A stretch of 64,000 bases of DNA from JAJFJD01 sp965228425 (GTDB lineage: Bacteria; Pseudomonadota; Alphaproteobacteria; UBA8366), in the NCBI GenBank assembly GCA_965228425.1, contig OZ245815.1, positions 1,240,001 through 1,304,000 on the forward strand, given 5' to 3'. Positions within the stretch are counted from its first letter, which is position 1; each line of letters starts with the position of its first letter. Both the position numbers and the translations under genes were made by a program. Of the stretch, positions 44,356 through 52,711 are shown in pieces. The notes under the pieces are model-generated. The model had not been told where the DNA came from. It made no database searches and saw nothing but the letters and a program-made list of their open reading frames with translations.

Positions 44356-45480
44356 ATGGGCGCCAAGTTGTTCGAACCGATCGATCTTCGCAGCGTGCGG
44401 CTTCCCAACCGGATCGTCGTCGCGCCGATGACGCAATTCTCCGCGCCCGACGGCGTGGCCGGCGATTGGCATTTGGTGCATCTCGGCCAGTACGCCACGT
44501 CGGGTGCAGCGTTGGTGTTGACGGAATCGACCTATGTCGCGGCGAATGCCCGTAACGCGCGGTCGTGTCTGTCGATCTACTCGGACGAACAGGAAGCAGG
44601 CATCAAGCGGATCGCGCAATTCTACAGCGACCACGGCGGTGCCACCTTCGGCGTTCAGCTCTGTCACGGGGGCCGGAAAGCCTCGGCCCGCGAACCCTGG
44701 GAGGGCGGCGGCCCGTTGCCGGTCAGCGACGGCGGTTACGAGGCATTCGCCCCGTCGGCCGTACCGATCTCGGATGCGTGGCCGGCGCCGACGCCGTTGA
44801 CGTCGGAGACGATCGCCGACGTAATTCAGGCCTTCGCCGATGGCGCCAAACGGGCCCATCGTGCCGGGGCGCGGGTGATCGAAATCCACGGCGCGCACGG
44901 CTATCTCATCCATCAGTTCCTGTCTCCGATTACCAACCGGCGCAACGATTCCTATGGCGGCGACCTGCCGAACCGGATGCGCTTCGCGATCGACGTGTAT
45001 GACGCGATCCGCGCGGTCTGGCCGGACGATCTGCCGATCGGCATCCGCGTGTCCGCGACCGACTGGATCGAGGGCGGCTGGGACGTCGCCGACACGGTGG
45101 AACTCGCGAAGGCGCTCGAGGCGCGCGGCTGCGACTATATGCATGTCTCCAGCGGCGGGCTCGATTCGGCGCAGAAAATCACGGTTGGTCCCGGGTATCA
45201 GACGACCTTCGCCGCCACGATCAAGGCGGCGGTCGACATGCCGATCATCACCGTCGGGCAGATCAGCAATGCGCATCAGGCCGAAACCATCCTGCACACC
45301 GGCCAGGCCGATATGATCGCGCTGGCCCGGCCGGTGATGTTCAATCCGCACTGGGCGTGGCAGGCCGCGTATGAACTGGGCGAAGCGATTCCCTATCCAC
45401 GGCAATACGAACGCGGCAACCCGGTCCGGTGGGGTGCCGCCGGCATCAACGCGCCGGGCAACGTGGTCCCTGACAAGTAG
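44356..45480 (+). CDS. NADH:flavin oxidoreductase, Old Yellow Enzyme (YqjM-like)
   Basis: A 374-residue FMN barrel. It opens with KLFEPIDLRSVRLPNRIVVAPMTQFSA, has FGVQLCHGGRKA with catalytic-site His, and EIHGAHGYLIHQFLSPITNRRNDSYGG, the OYE hallmark, then MHVSSGGLD and LARPVMFNPHWAW. Length fits the YqjM/thermophilic-like class. These enzymes reduce activated C=C bonds. It is the fourth gene of the plus-strand redox series and 38 bases before the membrane protein gene. Confidence 0.94.
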   Translation: MGAKLFEPIDLRSVRLPNRIVVAPMTQFSAPDGVAGDWHLVHLGQYATSGAALVLTESTYVAANARNARSCLSIYSDEQEAGIKRIAQFYSDHGGATFGVQLCHGGRKASAREPWEGGGPLPVSDGGYEAFAPSAVPISDAWPAPTPLTSETIADVIQAFADGAKRAHRAGARVIEIHGAHGYLIHQFLSPITNRRNDSYGGDLPNRMRFAIDVYDAIRAVWPDDLPIGIRVSATDWIEGGWDVADTVELAKALEARGCDYMHVSSGGLDSAQKITVGPGYQTTFAATIKAAVDMPIITVGQISNAHQAETILHTGQADMIALARPVMFNPHWAWQAAYELGEAIPYPRQYERGNPVRWGAAGINAPGNVVPDK

Positions 45481-45518
45481 GGATCGCCGTTGGGCTGACC
45501 GGACCAAGGGGTTCCGCA

Positions 45519-46088
45519 ATGGATTACTATACGCTTCTCAAATTTGGCCATATCGTCGGGTTCATCTTATTAGGCGGCGGATTGTTGGCGGTCTTCATGT
45601 CGGAGTTCCAGGCATACAGGACCGCCGATATCCGTGTCTTCGCCGAAGCGGCCCGCTACACTGCGATCTTCTACGACAGTTTCGTCATATCTGGCGCATT
45701 GCTTGTCGCGGCATCCGGCTTCTTCCTTACGCTCGAACTGGGCCTCGGGTTTTTCGAGGAACCGTGGCTTGTCGGCATGTGGGGGTTGTTCCTGTTCGAG
45801 TTCATTGAAGGGAACACGGTGACCCGCATTCAGTTTCGAAGGACTTTGCGCCGGTCGCGGGAGGCGCTCGAGCGGGGCGGTCCGCTGACATCTGATCTTC
45901 GCGACGAGGCGCGGGGATGGCTCAATCAGGTCACCCACTTCCTCGATATCCCACTGTTTACGGTGATCGTCTATTGCGGCACGGTCCGGCCCGACACGTG
46001 GCTGCATGTTCTCTCGGCCATCGCGATTGGTTTTACGGTTGCGGCGTTTCTGATCGTTCTCGTGCCCCGGCTGGCAGTGCCGCGCTAG
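45519..46088 (+). CDS. DUF2269-like membrane protein
   Basis: A 189-residue protein with four predicted membrane helices (TLLKFGHIVGFILLGGGLLAVF; TAIFYDSFVISGALLVAASGFF; FLDIPLFTVIVYCGTV; LHVLSAIAIGFTVAAFLIVL). The arrangement, with a His in the first helix and a charged loop RRTLRRSREALERGG, resembles DUF2269 integral membrane proteins of unknown function. The start follows AAGGGGTTCCGCA. Its stop overlaps the converging stop of the Crp/Fnr gene by four bases. Possibly co-transcribed with the OYE gene. Confidence 0.75.
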   Translation: MDYYTLLKFGHIVGFILLGGGLLAVFMSEFQAYRTADIRVFAEAARYTAIFYDSFVISGALLVAASGFFLTLELGLGFFEEPWLVGMWGLFLFEFIEGNTVTRIQFRRTLRRSREALERGGPLTSDLRDEARGWLNQVTHFLDIPLFTVIVYCGTVRPDTWLHVLSAIAIGFTVAAFLIVLVPRLAVPR

Positions 46089-46618
46089 TGATAGTCGCCC
46101 CTTTTGATTTCCCGGTAGAGCGCCTCCGGCGACACGCCGATTTCGGCGGCGACGTCTTTCCAGCGTCCCTTCGGCGGCAGGTTTTCATGCCAATCAAGCC
46201 ATCCGGATAGGCGCTCGGCGACGGTTTTGCGGGTCAGTAGTTCGCACCGATGTCGCATGTTCTGCAGTTCCACCGCCAAGTAGGCCGACCACTGTTCCGC
46301 AAGCGTAGGGTTGTTGCGCAAGATGCGGTGCATCGCATCCCGCGGTATGGATTGTACCGTCGCCCGGTCCGCGCACACGCCGTCGCAATGATACCGCTCG
46401 GCGTATAGCGACGCTTCCGCGACGACGCCTTGGCCCTTAACCCGGTTCAAGACGATCATCGCCCCGTCGCGCTGATAGCGGACAAGATCGACCGTGCCCG
46501 ACAGGAGCAGAAAGACGGACGATACCCGGTCGCCGCGGTGAAAGAGCCGTTCTTCCGGCGCCAGCGAAAGCGTTCGCGCGGGTTCGCTGCGCAATGCATC
46601 GAAAAGGGGTCCTAACAT
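46085..46618 (-). CDS. Crp/Fnr-family transcriptional regulator
   Basis: A 177-residue regulator with an N-terminal cyclic-nucleotide-binding-like barrel (LAPEERLFHRGDRVSSVFLLLSGTVDLVRYQRDGAMI and a QGVVAEASLYAERYHCDGVCA block) and a C-terminal helix-turn-helix (RWKDVAAEIGVSPEALYREIKRG). It is shorter than typical Crp (about 210) and has no N-terminal Fe-S cysteine cluster as in FNR. The start at 46618 was chosen over 46630 because the upstream ATG falls inside a palindrome likely to be its operator. It faces the Spy-like gene. Confidence 0.88.
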   Translation of the reverse strand: MLGPLFDALRSEPARTLSLAPEERLFHRGDRVSSVFLLLSGTVDLVRYQRDGAMIVLNRVKGQGVVAEASLYAERYHCDGVCADRATVQSIPRDAMHRILRNNPTLAEQWSAYLAVELQNMRHRCELLTRKTVAERLSGWLDWHENLPPKGRWKDVAAEIGVSPEALYREIKRGDYH

Positions 46619-46631
46619 GATTGCTATCATG
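46616..46631. promoter_or_regulatory. Perfect CRP/FNR-type palindrome at the regulator start
   Basis: CATGAT-TGCT-ATCATG is a perfect inverted repeat of six-base arms. The central TGAT-n4-ATCA matches the core of the FNR-type box TTGAT-n4-ATCAA. It overlaps the start codon of the Crp/Fnr gene and lies 61 bases before the Spy-like start, so it could autoregulate and control the divergent gene. Confidence 0.6.
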
Positions 46632-46692
46632 TGAGAGGCTGCCGGACTCTGGCAAGCAATAGATATTCATCGATTAGCGCATGGAGGCGACG

Positions 46693-47280
46693 ATGCGACG
46701 AAGACTAATGTTGGGCACCATTGCCGTATCGGCTCTGTGCGGCGGGATTGCATTCGGCCAGGCCGGGCAGGGATCGCACTACGCCGGGCAGGAGCAACGG
46801 GAGATCAAAAGCCTTTCGCCGGATGATATCGCCGAATTGCGCCGAGGCGGAGGATGGGGATTCGCGAAGGCTGCCGAGTTGAACGGTGTGCCGGGGCCCC
46901 TTCATTTGCTTGAGATGAAGGATCGAATTCCGCTGACGCCTGCGCAGATCACCAAGGTATCGGCGATCTACGAGGACATGAAGGCCGGCGCTGTCGAACG
47001 GGGTGGACGGCTGATCGAACTGGAACGGGAGCTTGAGGGAGAGTTCCGAACCCGGGCGATCTCGGAGACGCGGCTACGGACGCTGCTCGCGGAAATTGCC
47101 GAGGTTCGCGGAGATCTCCGCTACACGCATCTTTCCGCCCATCTCGCCGTTTCGGCGTTTCTGACAGAAAAGCAGATCGCGCGATACAACGCGCTACGCG
47201 GTTATAATGCCAATTCTCGCAATGGCGGGTCGGGACACCATGGAGCGCCGCATGGCGAGCGGCATCATGGCACCAACTGA
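46693..47280 (+). CDS. Spy/CpxP-like periplasmic protein
   Basis: A 195-residue protein with a signal peptide (MRRRLMLGTIAVSALCGGIAFGQA). The mature part is helical and holds PLTPAQITKVSAIYEDMKAGA, an LTxxQ-type motif, and DLRYTHLSAHLAVSAFLTEKQIARY near the end, ending in a His-rich GHHGAPHGERHHGTN tail. This fits periplasmic metal- or stress-sensing Spy relatives, and the histidine tail could bind metal. The start follows GGAGGCGACG. It is divergent from the Crp/Fnr gene with a palindrome between. Confidence 0.75.
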   Translation: MRRRLMLGTIAVSALCGGIAFGQAGQGSHYAGQEQREIKSLSPDDIAELRRGGGWGFAKAAELNGVPGPLHLLEMKDRIPLTPAQITKVSAIYEDMKAGAVERGGRLIELERELEGEFRTRAISETRLRTLLAEIAEVRGDLRYTHLSAHLAVSAFLTEKQIARYNALRGYNANSRNGGSGHHGAPHGERHHGTN

Positions 47281-47317
47281 ATCCCATCTTGCGCTGTTAT
47301 GAGGCCCTCTATTCCGC

Positions 47318-48040
47318 CTAAACGATCTTTGTCCGCGCTGCCGGCATGTCCGTGAGCAGCCGGCCGATGCCGGGAACCGGATCGCCGAATTTCATGACCG
47401 TGAGCATCGCCCAAAGTGCCGACTGATTCGTCGTGACGACCGGTTTTTGGTACCGCTCTTCCCATTCCGCGACGAATTTCATCGTCGGGAAGTTGCCGCC
47501 GGGCACGACCAGGACTTCGATCTCCGGGCTGTCGATCCGCTCGAACGCGCCGACCGCATGGTCCGCGCCCAAGGCGCCGATGGCATAGGCGTCGGTCGCG
47601 CCGAATCCTTCCGTCGCAACCACCTCTAGGCCGTGCCGCGTCTCGTAATAGCGTTTGGTGCGCGCCATCACTTCCTCCGAATACGGGGAGACGATGGCGA
47701 TCCGTTTTGCGCCCAGCGCCTGGATGGCGTGCCCGACCGCATCCGCCGAGGTGAGGGCCGGCACGCCGGCACCTTCACTCATGAGGCGGACCGCCTTGGC
47801 GTCATACTCGTCGTCGAACATGCTGGCCGAAGTCTGCGCAAGGCTGATGACTTCGACCTTGGCGGTGCCGAGCAGCTTGGCCTGGTACTCGACATCCGCG
47901 TCCAGGCTAGGGGAAAACGGCGTATCGCCGCCCTTGCCGAGCCGGCCAACATGAAGTTGCAACGTGTCGGGAAGCAATTGGTTGAACTCGATCTCGACCG
48001 TCGTGTTGGTCGAGGGAATCAATGAACCGAAATGCCGCAT
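47318..48040 (-). CDS. Maleate isomerase-like Asp/Glu racemase superfamily protein lacking cysteines
   Basis: A 240-residue protein starting RHFGSLIPSTNTTVEIEFNQLLP, typical of maleate cis-trans isomerases and arylmalonate decarboxylases. In those, two cysteines act as acid/base catalysts in ACTSGS and SCTN-like motifs. Here the equivalent segments read LAQTSAS and VVPGGNFPT, and the entire protein has no cysteine. The AIVSPYSEEVMARTKRYY and GIGRLLTD parts are otherwise normal. The reaction, if any, cannot use the standard two-cysteine mechanism. It is upstream in expression terms of nothing obvious; an SDR gene precedes it on the same strand. Confidence 0.85.
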   Translation of the reverse strand: MRHFGSLIPSTNTTVEIEFNQLLPDTLQLHVGRLGKGGDTPFSPSLDADVEYQAKLLGTAKVEVISLAQTSASMFDDEYDAKAVRLMSEGAGVPALTSADAVGHAIQALGAKRIAIVSPYSEEVMARTKRYYETRHGLEVVATEGFGATDAYAIGALGADHAVGAFERIDSPEIEVLVVPGGNFPTMKFVAEWEERYQKPVVTTNQSALWAMLTVMKFGDPVPGIGRLLTDMPAARTKIV

Positions 48041-48070
48041 GGTGTCGGGTCCTTTGTGATGGTCCGGGCT

Positions 48071-48919
48071 CTAGTGAAAGAGCGTGCCGCCGTTGATGTT
48101 GTAGGCCTGGCCGGTGATCATCTCGGCTTCGTCCGAGGCGAGGAAGGCGACGAGATGGGCTACGTCCTCGGATTCGGCGACCCGGCCCAACGGCGTTCCT
48201 TGGTTCATCCGTTCCACCACCTGCGCCCGGTAGGCTTCCAACGGGATGCCTTGCTTGTCGGCTTCCGCCTGCTCGGCGTAATTCATGCGGTCGGTGTTGA
48301 CGCCGCCGGGGCAGACGGAATTCACCGTGATCTTATGCGGGGCGAGGTCGAGCGCCGCGCATTGCGTCAGGCCGAGCATTGCAAATTTGGACGACGAGTA
48401 GGCATTGCCTTTTGCGCTGCCCTGTTTCGATGCGATCGAGGCGATGTTGATGATCCGGCCGCTGCCTTGATCGATCATGTGTTTCGCGGCGAATTTGGTG
48501 GCGAGGAAAGGCGCGGTGATGTTGATGTCGAGCACATGCTGCCAGATATCCGGATCGAGGTCCCAGACCGGCACGCGATCTTTGCCGATGACCGCCCGCG
48601 CGTTGTTGACCAGGATGTCGATCCGCCCGAATTCAGCGACGACCTTCTCGATCATCTCTTGTATTTCCGACCGGCTCGACAGGTCCGCGGGAATCGTCAG
48701 GCACGTGCGGCCCAGGGCCCTGATCTCCTCGGCGACGCTTTCGATCCCGTTCCATTGGTCGCCGCGTTCCTGCGGCGGTAGATCGTCGTCCGGCCGCGGG
48801 ACATCGGTGATGGCGATGTCCGCACCGAGGGACGCGAGTTTCAGCGCGCTCGCGCGGCCGACGCCTTTGCGTCCGCCGGCGCCGGTAACCAGGGCGATCT
48901 TTCCGTTCAGGTTCGACAT
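48071..48919 (-). CDS. SDR-family oxidoreductase
   Basis: A 282-residue short-chain dehydrogenase. IALVTGAGGRKGVGRASALKLASLGADI is the NAD(P) site (with an insert RKG), VDILVNNAR-type motif is IDILVNNARAV, SIASKQGSAKGNAYSSSKFAML carries Ser, Tyr and Lys, and VCPGGVNTDRM follows. The start was set at the ATG after GAGGAAAACCCG, well inside a longer open frame. It lies 30 bases upstream of the maleate-isomerase-like gene on the same strand. The substrate is unknown. Confidence 0.93.
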   Translation of the reverse strand: MSNLNGKIALVTGAGGRKGVGRASALKLASLGADIAITDVPRPDDDLPPQERGDQWNGIESVAEEIRALGRTCLTIPADLSSRSEIQEMIEKVVAEFGRIDILVNNARAVIGKDRVPVWDLDPDIWQHVLDINITAPFLATKFAAKHMIDQGSGRIINIASIASKQGSAKGNAYSSSKFAMLGLTQCAALDLAPHKITVNSVCPGGVNTDRMNYAEQAEADKQGIPLEAYRAQVVERMNQGTPLGRVAESEDVAHLVAFLASDEAEMITGQAYNINGGTLFH

Positions 48920-49049
48920 TTTCGGGTTTTCCTCGTGCAAATACTTTTTTCCGACCGATCTAATTTCGCTTTTTGCCGCAAAGGGCGCAAAATGAACCGT
49001 TCGGTTGTGAACCCAATATAGACGTTGCAGGTTGAACAGGGGGCTCCCC

Positions 49050-49262
49050 ATGCAAGACGGCGACAGCAAGTTGGTGATCACATGCGATGCGTGCGGCGCC
49101 AACGACTCACGGGAAATCGACTGGTTACAGGCAAATGCGGTTCTGACATGTACCGACTGCGGCCATGACATCGATCTTGGCCGCGACCCATGGCGTGGCG
49201 CAATTCAGCGCCTGTGGAACGCATCGCATCATCTCGGGCCCATACGCCGGAGACTTCCGTAG
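49050..49262 (+). CDS. Small zinc-ribbon protein
   Basis: A 70-residue protein with two CxxC pairs (VITCDACGAND and VLTCTDCGHD) that should bind a zinc ion. After them comes a helix ending DLGRDPWRGAIQRLWNASHHLG and a basic end RRRLP. The start at the ATG after AGGGGG fits; six further codons are open upstream from a TTG. It is 17 bases before the GGT-like gene and may be co-transcribed with it. No family recognised. Confidence 0.6.
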   Translation: MQDGDSKLVITCDACGANDSREIDWLQANAVLTCTDCGHDIDLGRDPWRGAIQRLWNASHHLGPIRRRLP

Positions 49263-49279
49263 CGATTAGGAGCGATACG

Positions 49280-51007
49280 ATGCCGTCACCGCACCGCGCC
49301 CATCTCATGGGTACCCGTCACATGGCCGCCGCCGGGCATTACATGGCGGCGCAGGCGGCGTTTCAAATTCTAGAGGCGGGCGGCAACGCGGTCGATGCCG
49401 GGTGCGCCGGGGGCATGGCGCTGACCGTGCTGCAGTCGGAGTATGTCGGGTTCGCCGGCGTTGCGCCGATCATGATCTACCTCGCCGAAAGCGACGAGGT
49501 GATTACGATCGCGGGGCTCGGCACCTGGCCGAAGGCGGTGACGGTCGAGACCTTCCATGAGAAATACGGCGGCGCAATGCCGCCGGGCGTGCTGCGCAGC
49601 GTCGTGCCCGCCGGACCGGATTCCTGGATCACGGCGCTACGGCGGTACGGCACCATGAGTTTCGGCGATGTTGCCGCCTCCGCGATCCGGTTCGCCCGCG
49701 ACGGGTTCCCGGCGCCGCGTTTGTTGTGCGACATCATCGCCGCGAACGCGGAAGGCTACCGGCGCTGGCCGTCGAACGAGGCGATCTACCTGTCGCAGGA
49801 CCGTCCGCCGCACCCCGGCGAGCTGTTCGTCCAGGCGGATTTGGGCCGCACGATCCAGTACATGGCCGACCAGGAAGCGGCTGCGAAGGGCGCGGGCCGG
49901 GATGCCGGTCTCCAGGCGGCGCATGACGCGTTCTATAAAGGCGATATCGCGCAGGCGATCGTCAAGCACCAAGCGGAGAGCGGCGGCTGGATGTCGGCGG
50001 ACGACTTGGCGTCCTACAGCTCGCCGGTCGAAGCACCCTTGCGGACGCGTTTCGGCGATCTCGAGGTGTTTGCCTGCGGGCCTTGGTGTCAGGGGCCGGT
50101 GTTGCCGATGACGTTGAACATCCTGAACGGGTTCGATCTGGCGGCGCTTGGCCAGAACTCGGCGGATTACATTCATACGCTCGTGTCGGCGCTCGACCTG
50201 TCCTTCACCGACCGCCATGCCTATATCGGCGACCCGCGCTTCATCGACGTGCCGATCGACGGCCTGCTCGACACCACCTATGCCGATGCCCGGCGTGCCC
50301 TGATCGACAACGACCGGGCGTGGACGGAAATGGCGCCCGCCGGTGACCCGCGGACCGGTGCGGCCGTGCGCGACGGGGCGGGAGGCAATCCGCAAGAAAC
50401 ACCGGAACTCGCGCGCGAGGAACTGGACACGTCTTACATTTGCGTCGTCGACAGCCAGGGCAACGCCTTTTCCGGTACGCCGAGCGACGGATCGACCAGC
50501 GCACCGGTCGTCCCCGGCCTCGGCATCGTGGTGTCGTCGCGCGGCTCGCAGAATTGGACGGACCCGGATCATCCCGCCTGCCTGGCGCCCGGCAAGCGGC
50601 CGCGCCTGACGCCGAATCCGGCGATGGCGATCCGCGGCGGCCGCACCGTGATGCCGTTCGGGTCGCCCGGCAACGATGTGCAGGTCCAGGCGATGATCCA
50701 GGTGCTGTTCAACATCGAGGTCTTCGGCATGGCGCCGCAAGATGCAGTGGAACAGCCGCGCTTCGCCACCTTCAACTATCCCCGGTCGTCGGAGCCGCAT
50801 TCCTACAGCCCCGGCCAACTGCGGTTGGAATCGCGCATTCCGGACGTCACCGCCCAAGACCTGGAGAAGCGCGGGCACAAGCTTAACCCTTGGCCGGACT
50901 GGGAATTCACCGCCGGGGCGGTCTGCACGATCGTCGCCGACCGTGAAACAGGCGTCCTGACCGGCGCGTCCGACCCGCGCCGCCCGACCGGTGTGTGCGG
51001 TTGGTGA
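49280..51007 (+). CDS. Divergent gamma-glutamyltransferase family protein
   Basis: A 575-residue homologue of the GGT/acylase family, second in the window. It has MAAAGHYMAAQAAFQILEAGGNAVDAGCAGG in the large subunit and VMPFGSPGNDVQVQAMIQVLF in the small. At the expected self-cleavage point it has LDTSYICVVDSQGNAFSGTPSDG, in which the usual Thr-Thr-His reads Thr-Ser-Tyr; Thr is kept as the nucleophile but its neighbour is changed. It starts after TTAGGAGCG. The protein lacks a signal peptide. The substrate is likely not glutathione. A 70-residue zinc-ribbon gene precedes it. Confidence 0.85.
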   Translation: MPSPHRAHLMGTRHMAAAGHYMAAQAAFQILEAGGNAVDAGCAGGMALTVLQSEYVGFAGVAPIMIYLAESDEVITIAGLGTWPKAVTVETFHEKYGGAMPPGVLRSVVPAGPDSWITALRRYGTMSFGDVAASAIRFARDGFPAPRLLCDIIAANAEGYRRWPSNEAIYLSQDRPPHPGELFVQADLGRTIQYMADQEAAAKGAGRDAGLQAAHDAFYKGDIAQAIVKHQAESGGWMSADDLASYSSPVEAPLRTRFGDLEVFACGPWCQGPVLPMTLNILNGFDLAALGQNSADYIHTLVSALDLSFTDRHAYIGDPRFIDVPIDGLLDTTYADARRALIDNDRAWTEMAPAGDPRTGAAVRDGAGGNPQETPELAREELDTSYICVVDSQGNAFSGTPSDGSTSAPVVPGLGIVVSSRGSQNWTDPDHPACLAPGKRPRLTPNPAMAIRGGRTVMPFGSPGNDVQVQAMIQVLFNIEVFGMAPQDAVEQPRFATFNYPRSSEPHSYSPGQLRLESRIPDVTAQDLEKRGHKLNPWPDWEFTAGAVCTIVADRETGVLTGASDPRRPTGVCGW

Positions 51008-51079
51008 CGCTGCGATTTTTCGGATTGCGGCCTGCGGCGGTAAGCTGGTGGTGAGCCAACAACCAAAGGGACACCACAC

Positions 51080-51388
51080 ATGCCTTCATCGAAAAAGACC
51101 GCCTACGAACTCGTTCCGCAACTCGGCAAGCTGCGCGACGAGGTGCTGTTCGGCGATGTCTGGGAACAGCCGGAACTGACCAAGCGCGACCGTAGCTTGA
51201 TCACCGTCGCGGTACTGACCGCGCTGTACCGTACCGACGAACTGCACGGTCACATGAAACGGGCGCTGGACAACGGCGTGACCCAGGATGAGCTGCGGGG
51301 GTTGATCACGCATCTCGCCTTCTACGCCGGCTGGCCCTGCGCGGTGAACGCGGGTCGCGTCGGTCTCGAGGTTTTCGAGGACGACTGA
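51080..51388 (+). CDS. Carboxymuconolactone decarboxylase-like protein
   Basis: A 102-residue helical protein of the CMD/AhpD-like family. VPQLGKLRDEVLFGDVWEQPELTKRDRSLITVAVLTALYR is the family block, then DELHGHMKRALDNGVTQDELRGLITHLAFYAGWPCAVNA. A single cysteine in WPCAV is at the place of the family CxxC in AhpD, so a peroxidase activity is unlikely; decarboxylase-type chemistry or a structural role is possible. The ribosome site is AAAGGGACACC. It is 72 bases after the GGT-like gene. Confidence 0.9.
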   Translation: MPSSKKTAYELVPQLGKLRDEVLFGDVWEQPELTKRDRSLITVAVLTALYRTDELHGHMKRALDNGVTQDELRGLITHLAFYAGWPCAVNAGRVGLEVFEDD

Positions 51389-51539
51389 TCTGCATTACGG
51401 GGTATCCGCGGTAACCGGCGGCCGGGGGCGGCGCGTCGTCTCTCCGCCGGTTCGACCGCGGCTCCGGAAACTTTTATCCTGTAGCGGATGTGATTGATCC
51501 GAGCCGCCTGTGCTTCGGTCAGCCAAGGGAGGAACGACC

Positions 51540-52682
51540 ATGGAATACAAGCGAATTTCCGCCGATTGCCATATCGATCTGTGCTGGATGCCGCCGGACC
51601 TGTTCGTCAGCGAGGCGACGCCAGCCATGAAGGAGCGCATGCCCTTCGTCACCGACGGCCCGGACGGGCCTTATTGGACTTGCAAGAACGGCACGTCCTT
51701 CGGACTCAAGAACGGGGTCGGCCCGTCGGGCGCGAAATACGTACCCGGTGCGCATGACCGCGCTGACCTGATGGCCGCCACGAACCTCTACGAGGACGGC
51801 AAGAATGATATCCGCCGGGTCTCGACGCCGGAACTCCGCATTAAGGACATGGAGCGGGATGGTGTGGACGCCGAGGTGATGTACGGCATCCTGGGCGCAG
51901 CCTCCAAGCTGGCGGATCACGAGGCGGCCAACGAAATGTACCGTATTTACAACGACTGGCTGGCCGACTTCTGTAAGGAATACCCGGATCGTCAGATCGG
52001 TCTGGCTTGTCTGCCGTACGGCGATATCGAGGAAGCGGCGAAGGAGATCTACCGCGCCAAGGACCTCGGCCTGCGCGGGATCGAGCTGTCCTGTTCCTGG
52101 GATATGGCGCCGATGTACCACCCGATGTGGGAACCGATCTGGCAGGCGATTAACGATGTCGAACTGCCGTTGCATTTCCACACCTTCCCGGTGATGTCGC
52201 CGCAGGTTCGCCAAAATTTGCCTAAGGAAAGTCAGCGCGTCGCGATCTTCACGATCGTGTCGGGCTTCCAGATGAACCTGATCAATATCGTCGCCGCGGT
52301 GATCGGCGGCGCGATCTTGGAACGCTACCCGAATGTCCGCGTTGCCTTTGGCGAAAGCGGCATCGGCTGGCTGCCCTATGCGCTCGACCGCATGGACTTC
52401 GAATGGGAGGACCGCTTCAAAGATCTCGGCCTGACGATGAAGCCGAGCGATTATTGGCGGCGTCAGTGCAAGGCGACCTTCCAGTACGACACCATCGGGG
52501 CGAAGCTGGTCGACGACATCGGCGTGGAATCGCTGATGTGGGGGTCGGACTATCCGCATGGCGACGGCGTTTGGCCGGACTCGGACAAATACATCAAGGA
52601 GCAGTTCGCGCATCTGCCGGCCGACGTGGTGCACAAGATCACCTGCGAGAACGCGGGCAAATTCTATGGACTGATCCAGTAG
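51540..52682 (+). CDS. Amidohydrolase-family protein (H-x-D metal motif)
   Basis: A 380-residue TIM-barrel enzyme of the amidohydrolase-2 group, which includes ACMSD-like decarboxylases. The metal motif reads SADCHIDLCW, His-x-Asp where many members have His-x-His. Later metal-site residues are visible in LHFHTFP, in AFGESGIGWLPYALDRMDFEWED, and in the terminal LMWGSDYPHGDGVWPDS, whose Asp is the standard ligand. The start follows AAGGGAGGAACGACC. It begins a group with the cupin, FrdA-like and 2Fe-2S genes. Confidence 0.9.
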   Translation: MEYKRISADCHIDLCWMPPDLFVSEATPAMKERMPFVTDGPDGPYWTCKNGTSFGLKNGVGPSGAKYVPGAHDRADLMAATNLYEDGKNDIRRVSTPELRIKDMERDGVDAEVMYGILGAASKLADHEAANEMYRIYNDWLADFCKEYPDRQIGLACLPYGDIEEAAKEIYRAKDLGLRGIELSCSWDMAPMYHPMWEPIWQAINDVELPLHFHTFPVMSPQVRQNLPKESQRVAIFTIVSGFQMNLINIVAAVIGGAILERYPNVRVAFGESGIGWLPYALDRMDFEWEDRFKDLGLTMKPSDYWRRQCKATFQYDTIGAKLVDDIGVESLMWGSDYPHGDGVWPDSDKYIKEQFAHLPADVVHKITCENAGKFYGLIQ

Positions 52683-52711
52683 GATCGCCGGTCGACACGA
52701 AGGAGACGTCC

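Noticed and set aside
49637..51079. 480-codon minus-strand frame over the GGT-like gene
   Set aside because: Shadow of a well-supported GGT homologue.
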